A DNA stretch of 30,000 nucleotides, taken from NCBI RefSeq assembly GCF_000485595.1, contig NW_014577578.1, positions 157,790-187,789 on the forward strand, read 5' to 3'. This document shows, in pieces, positions 11,659-19,205 of this stretch (the first letter of the stretch is position 1; every line of letters begins with the position of its first letter). The notes beneath the pieces were generated by a model. That model searched no databases and was not told the DNA's origin. It saw only the letters and a program-made list of their open reading frames with translations. The stretch is from Priapulus caudatus (Eukaryota; Priapulida; Priapulimorpha; Priapulimorphida; Priapulidae). A program made the translations under genes and the position numbers.

Positions 11659-12014
11659 GCCCAGTGCTAGACGACTCTCATAATCGCTCGCGCCTGCTGT
11701 ACATTATTATTGCCCGTGTTGAGATACGAATGCTATCCGCGCGTCGTAACTCGGGGGGAAACTCGGCCTACGCGCGATCTTAAAGCGCCGACCAAACAGC
11801 ATCTACGACTACTATGTATGTGTGCGGCCTCGAGCCGCGTTTCTCCTCGAACCCCGGTCCTCGATTTCCGGAGGGCTCTGGAGTCCCGTTACGTCCGAGT
11901 CCGAAGTCATTGCATCGAGGCCGAGGACCGCAGGACGGCCAAAGGGAAACGGTCTCCGAGGACCGCCACGTCTCGAGACCCATGCAAAGACCGGTCTCGA
12001 GACCTACAACACTG
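11659..12014. repeat. Possible hAT-like repeat fragment with CTCGAGACC dyads
   Basis: The right end, read as its complement, begins CAGTGTTGTAGGTCTCGAG, close to hAT-type ends. It is followed by repeated GGTCTCGAGACC palindromes and CCGAGGAC motifs. A weaker CAGTGCTAG lies at the left (about 11660), but the flanks do not form a target duplication, so the left limit is uncertain. The overlapping open frames reflect the GC-rich dyads. Confidence 0.35.
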
Positions 12015-12239
12015 ACGCATACACATACACATCATTTTTAGTAGCCTAGAATTATTTTTGAGCCCGCAATCCATTTTTCATAGTTAAGAAACATAAAAGA
12101 AATAATTAGGCATATGTTTCTGTTTTTGTGTGTGCCTTCCGGTGTGATATATGTGTGTATTTCAGTGCATGGCATATTGCTGTTTCTGGTACCTTTCAGC
12201 ACTTCTCGGGATTTCGCTGGACCTATGTTGTGCTCACTG

Positions 12240-12312
12240 TGCGTGCGTGCGTGCATGCGTGTGCGTGCGTGCGCGCAATTATAATATTATATATATATAT
12301 ATATATATTATC
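12240..12312. repeat. (GTGC)n and (AT)n microsatellites
   Basis: GTGCGTGC repeats run to about 12275, followed by an AT run at about 12288-12310. The AT run abuts the 3' end of the LINE fragment downstream and may be its tail. Confidence 0.8.
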
Positions 12313-12838
12313 AAGAGTGAATAAAAACAAATATATATAAATATGAAATAACCTCATAACCTCCTCATAAGTGATAATCTTCAAAAGTCCTGGAGACTAT
12401 AACGAAGATGGAGAGAGTGGATCAAGTCGGTAGATCCACACTGCGGATTGCAGCGGAAAAAGTTGTGAATTTGCTATTTACTAAGGATGAAGGCAGTGAA
12501 TTCCAATACGGAATCACAGAGACAAAGAAGCTCAACTTAAAGGGATCCTTAGAAGTTTGTACATGCCGAAAACAGTGATCACGCTCAGATGAGCGGGTGC
12601 AGCGAACAGGCTTCATTAAGCAAGAAGGAATGGCAATTTTCATCTCACCATGATAAATTTTATAGAAAGTTATGAGTTTTGAGTGAAGAAAGTGGACACG
12701 AAGAGGAGGCCATTCAAGACGAGCCAAAACAACATCAGTACTATCATCATAGTTTCTGGAGACCCATCTCGCAGCTTTATGCTGAATGGTGTCCAATCTA
12801 GAGCAGTTCTGAAGTCTATAGGGGCACCAGGCTGTTAA
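12313..12838 (-). pseudogene. Non-LTR retrotransposon 3' fragment: C-terminus of the reverse transcriptase ORF
   Basis: The minus-strand frame 12838-12422 translates to about 138 residues ending in a stop at 12422. It resembles the C-terminal part of Jockey/CR1-type LINE ORF2 proteins, downstream of the catalytic reverse transcriptase motifs: AWCPYRLQNCSRLDTIQ, KAARWV, FYKIYHG and SFFVSVIPYWNSLPSSLV, matching the family patterns Q.KAAR and SFFP..I..WN.LP. Everything upstream (catalytic YADD region, endonuclease, ORF1) is absent, so this is a 5'-truncated dead copy as expected from target-primed reverse transcription. The 3' untranslated part runs to about 12313 and ends beside an (AT)n run. 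The last bases resemble one arm of the micro-palindrome family (see findings). Confidence 0.8.
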
Positions 12839-13074
12839 ATAAATAAATAATAAATAATTAGCAGACTTGGCCTATGTTATATATACACTTGCAAGAAAAT
12901 CGGCCCAAAAATAAAAGATAAATGTTCATATATATGATTGATAGAGAATTACACACATATTGAACTTATTTGAATCCTATGCAACCTCACCGTTTCACCG
13001 GTCGGCATTCGCCGCCCATAATAGGTTTATTCCATATATTACGCACTTTGGAATTTTGACACGAGAGATAAGAT

Positions 13075-13107
13075 CAGGAGTGTATCAAAAGTTTTGATAC
13101 ACTCCTG
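13075..13107. mobile_element. Micro-palindrome insertion, 33 bp, with 7-bp target duplication
   Basis: CAGGAGTGTATCAAAA, one central base, then the exact complement ending ACTCCTG. It is flanked by identical ATAAGAT at 13068-13074 and 13108-13114. This is the shortest member of the family seen here; it leaves no room for anything but its own stem. Confidence 0.8.
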
Positions 13108-13177
13108 ATAAGATATATAAGAGATGGCGCCACGATGTCCAAATTCAACATTGGAGGTCATGTATATCAATTCGGAG

Positions 13178-13596
13178 GGGTGTTGCTATACCCCGGGCGT
13201 GGAGGGAGGTCACGTGATAACGTTGACGATGACGTTCAAAATGTTAACCCTAACGGTAAACTCTCACTCCAACACCGCCACCACTAACACTCACACTAAA
13301 TATGTATGTGTCGCCGCGCTATATATAGGCAGTGTTATTCACAAAAATTAATCTATGGTGTGGGGACAGATATCATGATGCAAAAATCCTAACCCTAACG
13401 TACCCTAACCCTAACCCTAACCCTAACACTATCACTAACCCTTAAAATTAAAAATTAATAATTAATAATTAAAAATTAACCCTAACCCTAACCCTAACCC
13501 TAACCCTGACCCTAACCCTAATCCTAACACTATCCTAACACTAGTGCTGCCACGTTGCGGTCACCTCCCTCCACGCCCGGGGGATAGCATTACCCG
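13178..13596. mobile_element. hAT-like TIR element with telomeric repeats inside, 8-bp TSD
   Basis: The inverted ends GGGTGTTGCTATACCCC and (complement) CGGGTAATGCTATCCCCC continue into CCGGGCGTGGAGGGAGGT. Exact 8-bp direct repeats ATTCGGAG flank the element at 13170-13177 and 13597-13604. The 419-bp element has no transposase. Two CCCTAA tracts occupy its middle. The TSD length fits hAT (also P-like) transposases; the ends are not a standard hAT sequence. Confidence 0.8.
13388..13545. repeat. Interstitial telomeric repeats (CCCTAA)n
   Basis: CCCTAACCCTAA tracts lie at about 13388-13440 and 13475-13545, separated by an AT-rich spacer of AAAATTAATAATT type. Both tracts are imperfect. They lie inside the TIR element, so they are interstitial and do not mark a chromosome end. 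Confidence 0.9.
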
Positions 13597-13604
13597 ATTC
13601 GGAG

Positions 13605-14206
13605 TACACCGGGTGACCGATCGTGACGGCAGCCTTTAAGAATAAGCAACCGTCGAATATACAACTGAACATCGGTAACTTAATTAGAATTTAATTAGAA
13701 CAAAATTTGTGTTGAAACTAAGAAATATAAGCTTTTCAATAATCCGTGACGACCAATCACAATTAAATACTAAACTCTAAGTCAACAAAAACGACCAATC
13801 ACATGTTAGATAATACAGCAATGTTTGCAATCGCATATGTTTACAGTTTTACTATGGTGAAAACACCAAAAACTTGATGAGGTTAGGCCTACACATTTCA
13901 ATATACCTTTGAATCAGGTAAGCAGGACGTTACCAGAGAGACATGATACAAGATTGCGTGGCACAGCTTTGCTGTTGATCCTAAGCGCTGCGCGCGGATG
14001 AGACGCGCAGTTCCACGGGATATGCGCATGCGACCGCGGGGATGTTCAATTCACAATTGTATGAAGCGCTGTCTGCAGTGGAGACGTGCGCCAAACTCCA
14101 TGACAGATGGCGCTCTCGCTCATGAGCTCAATCTACGAGTATCCTGAGTGTACGAAGGTGCACTGTATGCAGTTTGGCATCGGCCTAGACTTGTACCCGG
14201 TCGACA
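13605..14206. other. Intergenic, nothing recognised
   Basis: ACGACCAATCACA occurs twice (about 13750 and 13790). No coding frame or element with clear ends was found. Confidence 0.35.
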
Positions 14207-14262
14207 GTTCCACACGCTACACTAACAGCGGCAGTGTAGCGAAGGATACTTGCCGGAGGGAA
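14207..14262 (+). repeat. Direct repeat A, partner at 15064-15121
   Basis: ACACGCTACACTAAC, then GTGTAGCGAAGGATACTTG, recurs in diverged form 15070-15114 (ACACGCTCCACTAAC, then GTGTAGCGAAAGATACTTGG). Each copy contains its own small dyad (CGCTACAC / GTGTAGCG). The roughly 860-bp interval between them includes the open frame 14595-14969 (124 codons), which I do not recognise and consider unlikely to be coding. Confidence 0.5.
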
Positions 14263-15063
14263 GGTGGCGAACGGGTACCATTCTAGCATCGGCCGGGCAT
14301 TTCATTATTTACGAAAAGTAAACACAGTCGGTATAGGAACTGGGCAAGTCGGTGACGCCCCATTCATGCCCATCAATGAAGAAGGCGGGGCTTATTCTGA
14401 TTACGGAGATGCAAAAATGCAACAAAAGTACGTAGCGCAGTGCGCAAACGGTGTGTTATTTTCGTTTTTGTGCCAAACTCTATCGTAGGAAACCGTTCTA
14501 TCCTAGCAGAATGCCCTAGTTCCTGAGATCGGCGATTTCGTACTGTGATGGGTCCCCACCTATAACAATTTATAAGGGAGGTGCGGCGTAGGCTGTGATT
14601 GGAGGACACAAAGTGTCAATCCTCGGCTCGCCTCGGCATTATGGCCACATCACGTCTAGAAAGGGAATGTTCGGCTGCTTGACGATCTGCAGCCCGGATA
14701 TACGCGCGAAGCGCGAACAGCGCCACCTCGTGGTGCCTTTTGAGACAATTCGCGGCCCTGTATGTAGAACTAACTACTCGAAGCCCTCTGGGTACTACAG
14801 AAAGCCCGAGAATCGGTCAATTGAGCAGTTCTGGCGATTGCAGAAGCCTTTCGACTCTGCACGTAGGGCGAGAATAAATCCAATGGTCGTAATTGCTAAT
14901 TTTTTTGGTTGGCGCGTTACGTTTTCGTCTAGAAAAGCGATTTCTAATTTATTTAATTTAACGCCCTGAACTTATTCTCGTACATATCGCGTCCCATAGA
15001 TGGCGCGACGAGGCTCTCTTCGAGGGATTTTCCAGAGAATTTTCCTTAGACTGCCCCGCGGTG

Positions 15064-15121
15064 GAGAGTTTGACACGCTCCACTAACTATAACTTTAGTG
15101 TAGCGAAAGATACTTGGCCGA
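15064..15121 (+). repeat. Direct repeat B, partner at 14207-14262
   Basis: This is the second copy of the repeat described at 14207. The pair could be the ends of a larger element or a segmental duplication. Confidence 0.5.
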
Positions 15122-15425
15122 GTTAAGGCCCGTACGAGTCTAGCTGGAGTCGTGACGTGGGCCACCAGCCATCTTAGTTCTCCGCAGGCCTGACTGATTG
15201 ATGGTTGTTTAGACTGAGAATTCCTTCGAGTTCGGATAGTAAGATCGCAAGCGATATGCAATATGGAATTTGATATGTCCTCTTGACCCCGCGCTGCCCG
15301 TGGCGACGGCACGTCGTGCGAGCACGTGCTGGGCCTGCTGGCGTGGCCGTGGGAGTTTTTACACGTAGCTAATCCTACAACACGCCGCCACTGACACACA
15401 AATATATATATGCACATAACCCGTG

Positions 15426-15512
15426 GCGGCAGAGCGAGCGAGAGCGAGAGAGAGAGAGAGAGACAGACTGCGGGGAGTGCGAGAAAGAGAGGAAGATAGT
15501 GGGAGAACGCCA
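15426..15512. repeat. GA-rich simple repeat
   Basis: GAGCGAGAGCGAGAGAG runs into AGAGAGACAG and a purine-rich tail. The leucine/serine-rich minus-strand frames over it are not genes. Confidence 0.75.
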
Positions 15513-15657
15513 GATAAGGTAGGAAAATACGGCAGGTGACGGTACGACGGCGAGGATGTACAAACGCGTGTCAATCCATAATCGGAAAACCCCCCCCTCG
15601 AAAGCCGATGTAGCCGAGCCGATGTACGTGTCCCGAAAACTCCGCGATGTTACGCTG

Positions 15658-15714
15658 CCCGCTATACGCATTCGCGCGCCCGCCTTCCTTCGGCGCGCGA
15701 ATGCGTATAGCGGG
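15658..15714. repeat. GC-rich hairpin with 23-bp perfect stem
   Basis: The left stem (15658-15680) starts CCCGCTATACGCATTC and the right stem (15692-15714) is its exact complement, with an 11-base loop. Its GC content contrasts with the AT-rich micro-palindromes, and the flanks give only an offset TTACGC match. Confidence 0.65.
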
Positions 15715-15912
15715 GGAGCTTACGCATAACATCCCGCGGCCGCGTGCGCCCAGTCCCGCGGAAGTGCGCGGCTTAACCGCTTTCGGCGGTCGGGGAACAA
15801 CGCATCTTTTGCGCAAGGCCAATTAGGCCATCTTGTATCCGGTCTCTCTGGATGTGAGAAAACGCAATTTCCTCGCCATACTTCGTCTTTCATCGTTAGG
15901 TACGTGCACATG

Positions 15913-15933
15913 CAGGCACTTGAAGCGTTTCAA
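15913..15933. repeat. 21-mer shared with 5313-5333
   Basis: CAGGCACTTGAAGCGTTTCA plus one further A is identical at the two sites 10.6 kb apart. It is probably the edge of a dispersed repeat, since flanks on both sides differ. Confidence 0.5.
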
Positions 15934-16299
15934 TAAAATACAATGCTAACTAAATACGAAATCTATTTACTACCAAATTCTTACTGTTTCTATACTCTCT
16001 TTCACCTATTATTGCCGACAGTTTCCTGTCAATTCCGTCCAAATCCTACGTGCAACCATATACGCTGCCGGTGACATATTGCTCTCGCGGCTCCACTGTT
16101 GCACGCTTACACTAATATATATAGCAGGTAGGAAAGCGGGATCGCAAAATTCGCTCGACGCTCGCTGGATTTCACACTTTCACAGCACGAATACGTACAC
16201 ATCCAACAGCTGCCATCTTTGTTTCTATGTCAAGAACAGTGTTCATTTGTTATAAAAACGCTGTCTCTGTTCGTAACCGAGCTGTGTCACGCGAAATCA

Positions 16300-16655
16300 C
16301 AGAAAGACTGACGAAATTCTCGCGATTGCGAACTTTGCCCTGTAATGTAAATGGCTGTCAGAATCAGGGCTATATATAGACTGGGACTCACTCCCACCTC
16401 GATTACCCATCGAGTGACTAAGCTAAGCCGAGAGGTGGAAGCGAGTGCCAGTCTATGGACTATAGGCGGCGTGCAGGCGGCGCACTGCTTTCCAACTTTC
16501 GTACGAGCCTCGCCATTGGAACGTTGCAAAAACGTTGCAGCGTTGCGGCGCAAGAATGAGGTCACGAAGAGCGCCGGTAGGTGTTTCTTGATTCTGACAG
16601 CCATTTACATTACGTGGCAAGGTACGCGAACGCGAGAATTTCATCAGTCTTTCTA
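16300..16655. mobile_element. Foldback element, about 356 bp, with nested inner hairpin
   Basis: Outer arms (about 16300-16367 and 16589-16655) share AGAAAGACTGACGAAATTCT and TGTAAATGGCTGTCAGAATC with their complements. Inside lies a second stem (AGACTGGGACTCACTCCCAC / its complement with changes, around 16378-16455). It ends about 10 bases before the next foldback at 16665. Open frames on both strands (16287-16604, 16351-16710) read through the arms and are not genes. Confidence 0.75.
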
Positions 16656-16664
16656 TATATCTAA

Positions 16665-18456
16665 TACTAGCTGCGGGTACCCGCTGCGCTGGGTAAAATC
16701 GTGCTACTAATTCATAGTACTATAATAATGGGACAGAATAGGAACATTGGGTAAAAATCGACACTAACATTGCAGACAATATTAATATTTAGAAATGAGT
16801 GTAATAAGATAATAAGCATGGGAAAAACGAAAAAACTGTTACATATGACATTTATATGACAGCACAACCGAACTTAGAACCCCTGGGACATAATAGTAAT
16901 ATGGTGTAAATGACAAAAAGTTATTATAAGAGCATGTAGGAATGGGTTGGACTTTTCATTTGAAAGCCTCTTGATAAAGAATGTATTTCGTCTTATTCTC
17001 TGGTGCAAATATGTAAAGATTCCTGGTGTCTCCAACTCTTGAGCTCCCCACGTACAGCTATCCATTGTGAGATCGTAGCATGAATAAAAGGAATATAGTA
17101 TCAGGAGCTAATAATGACAAATTTGCCATTATTAGCTGCTCATAGTATAGATAGAGACACACAACCATGCACATTGAAATGAAGAGATTTCCCTACTGAA
17201 TCAGAAACTGCATAGCTTTCGAATGGTACAATGCATTGTGAGATCGTAGCATCTGAACTGAACCTCTGAGCTGAGTGAGTAGTACCTCTGAACTGGTGAA
17301 ACTGGTGCTGGTTGTGGTGTGTTTTAGTATTGGTTTCGGTTTCACAATACCAGCAGCCGGATGAGATGGGGAATCGATTTTTCTCTCTGTGGCAGCACTG
17401 TACAGTCAGTGCTGACATTGTGTGAAGATTCACGAATTGACGGGTTTTTCACGGATTTTTCGGTGAGTTTAACGGTTTGACAGGTTTTTTTCATCTAGGA
17501 ACACTCCCCGGGTATAAGAGATGGCCCTGTGAAAATTGCATCCAGATCGCTTGGGCGGTTTGGCCGCCTATAGGGAAGATACATACATACATTCATAGAT
17601 AGATAGATACATACGAACTCAAATATATATTAGATGTATTTGAGTTCGTATGTATGTATGTATGTATCTTCCCTATAGGCGGCCAAACCGCCCAAGCGAT
17701 CTGGATGCAATTTTCACAGGGCCATCTCTTATACCCGGGGAGTGTTCCTAGATGAAAAAAACCTGTCAAACCGTCAAACTCACCGAAAAATCCGTGAAAA
17801 ACCCCTCAATTCGTGAATCTTCACACAATGTCAGCACTCACTGTACAGTGCTGCCACACACAGAAAAATTGATGACTATTTCTCTCCCTCATTTCATCAG
17901 CTGCTGGTATTGTGAATCCGAAACACATTCCGATCAGCCGCACGTGCGTGCCCCCTCGCCTCTGATCCCCTCGCCTGCATTACGCTGTCGCTGTCGTTAC
18001 GACTGCATTGTTTATCAAGCGGCTTTCAAATGAGAAGTGCAACCCATTCGTACATGATGTTACGTGCCGTACGTGCCATACGTACATGCCGTACGTGGGC
18101 AGCTCAACAGTTCGAGACGCCAGGAATCTTTACATATTTCCACCAGAGAATAACACAAAAAACATTGTTTATCAAGAGGTTTTCAAATGAAAACTGCAAC
18201 CCATTCGTACATGCTGTTATAATAACTTTTTCTCATTTACACCATATTACTATTATGTTCCAGGAGTTCTAAGTTGGGTTGTGCTGTCATATAAATGTCA
18301 TACGTAACAGTTTTTTCCCCATGCTAAATTGTAAATATTGATATTCGGTGCAATGTTATTGTCGATTTTTACCCAATGTTCCTATTGTGTCCGATTATTA
18401 GTAATATGAATTAATAGCACGATTTTACCCAGCGCAGCGAGTACCCGCAGCTAGTA
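16665..18456. mobile_element. Inverted dimer / giant foldback, about 1.8 kb
   Basis: Two copies of an approximately 890-bp sequence lie in opposite orientation. Outer ends are TACTAGCTGCGGGTAC; inner ends are (ATAC)n tails meeting at a near-perfect palindrome around 17625. By eye the arms are essentially identical for about 100 bases either side of the centre, differ by only about 2% over the next 100, and are about 90% identical at the outer ends. The right arm has an internal partial duplication (TTTATCAAG.GG.TTTCAAATGA at about 18010 and 18166). Similar short peptides from both arms (sharing ETPGIFTY) reflect the shared DNA and do not make a gene. The transposon class is unresolved. Confidence 0.8.
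17102..17141. mobile_element. Micro-palindrome insertion, 40 bp, with 7-bp target duplication
   Basis: CAGGAGCTAATAATGACAAA is followed by its near complement (17 of 20 pairs), ending GCTGCTC instead of the usual CTCCTG. Identical ATAGTAT flanks it at 17095-17101 and 17142-17148. It lies in the left arm of the 1.8-kb inverted dimer. Confidence 0.75.
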
Positions 18457-18564
18457 TATATATATAAATGAAGTCGCCTAATAAAAATCCGTGCGTAATG
18501 ACCCAGAGGCGGCATCTATCGGGGAAAAAGTAACAAAATCCATTAATCAGTTATAATCTACAAT

Positions 18565-18620
18565 CAAGAGCATATAATTATAAAGAAGGTATTCTTTATA
18601 CCCTTCTTTATACGCTCTTG
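18565..18620. mobile_element. Micro-palindrome insertion, 56 bp, with 7-bp target duplication
   Basis: The ends are CAAGAGCATATAA and its near complement TTATACGCTCTTG. The middle forms its own stem, TATAAAGAA-GGTA-TTCTTTATA. Identical CTACAAT flanks it at 18558-18564 and 18621-18627. It differs from the other copies by CAAGAG in place of CAGGAG. Confidence 0.75.
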
Positions 18621-18835
18621 CTACAATCTATTCCTTATGAGCCCATAGCCTTAGCCTCAGAGGTGGTAAGGGGGCAGCTGCACACGTTAGATTTTGAAAG
18701 AAAAATCAACACAAGCTAGACAAGTGCAATTAACCACGAAACACAATTATATCATGTCATCCATGAGGCCCTTATGTAGCACACACCCCTGCCGCGCTAC
18801 GCACATAGCTGTACACGTGTTAGCTCTAGAACTAT

Positions 18836-18880
18836 AGTCCTTCGCTCTGCACCAGAAACCTTTGCAGAGCGAAAAAGGAC
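18836..18880. repeat. Hairpin, 11-bp core stem
   Basis: TTCGCTCTGCA (18841-18851) pairs with TGCAGAGCGAA (18863-18873), extended by GTCC / GGAC beyond a two-base bulge. It lies about 190 bases upstream of the SLC22 start codon; no function is inferred. Confidence 0.45.
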
Positions 18881-18910
18881 ACAGGTTTAGTTGACTTGAA
18901 GCTCTGACTC

Positions 18911-18939
18911 TGCTAACCTGAAGCATTTCTTTCATTCAG
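18911..18939 (+). promoter_or_regulatory. Possible 3' splice site of a 5'-UTR intron
   Basis: TGCTAAC matches a branch-point consensus and is followed by ATTTCTTTCATTCAG, a good polypyrimidine tract and AG at 18938-18939. This would place an untranslated first exon upstream and start the ATG-bearing exon at 18940. The frame is open from 18940 to the ATG, but the next Met is at 19063. If true, the X-boxes downstream would lie in transcribed DNA. Confidence 0.3.
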
Positions 18940-18991
18940 GGAAAGCACTTCTATATAGTTGCAACAAAGTGGCGAACCCTGGGCAGGACCT

Positions 18992-19050
18992 GTTACCAGG
19001 GCAACACCTTGGGGTGCGTAACCAAGGCAACACACAGTAACCACGGTAAC
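18992..19050. promoter_or_regulatory. Cluster of three X-box (RFX-type) motifs upstream of the SLC22 start
   Basis: GTTACCAGGGCAAC (18992-19005), GTAACCAAGGCAAC (19018-19031) and GTAACCACGGTAAC (19037-19050) each match the X-box consensus GTNRCC-N2-RGYAAC perfectly. They end 12 bases before the ATG. X-boxes bind RFX transcription factors, which drive ciliary and some immune and endocrine genes in animals. The motifs also form a loose tandem repeat (spacing 26 and 19), so a chance minisatellite origin is possible. Confidence 0.5.
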
Positions 19051-19062
19051 CAACGCGTCGAG

Positions 19063-19205
19063 ATGCATTTCGACGAGGTGCTGGAGCACCTCGGTGAGAT
19101 GGGGCGCTATCAGTGGCGCATGCTGTTCTTTGTGGGACTTCCCATTCTGTTTGTGGGGATGGAGACGATGGCGCCAGTCTTTCTAGCCGCGGTTCCGCAC
19201 CACAG
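19063..19205 (+). CDS. SLC22 exon 1 (residues 1-47 plus 2 nt)
   Basis: It encodes the cytosolic N-terminus and TM1. The ATG is preceded by GTCGAG, so a purine is at -3. The upstream frame is open but lacks another ATG nearby. The exon must end at 19205 (CACCACAG) to give the H-H-R-C-F-V-P junction; the next intron bases are GCAAGT, a strong GC-donor consensus. Confidence 0.85.

Noticed and set aside
13388-13545. A chromosome end (true telomere)
   Set aside because: The tracts are short, imperfect, broken by AT-rich DNA and enclosed by a transposon with a target duplication.
14595-14969. 124-codon open frame as a gene
   Set aside because: No recognisable domain, no neighbouring exons, and the block is enclosed by repeats.
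16874-18272. Conserved small protein encoded in both arms (peptides sharing ETPGIFTY and NPF.HA.IITF)
   Set aside because: The arms are inverted copies of one DNA element, so similar peptides are expected without coding constraint. No start-to-stop gene structure is seen.
19009-19062. An upstream SLC22 start at 19009
   Set aside because: That codon is TTG. The first family-like Met is at 19063, and the upstream residues consist of translated X-box repeats.
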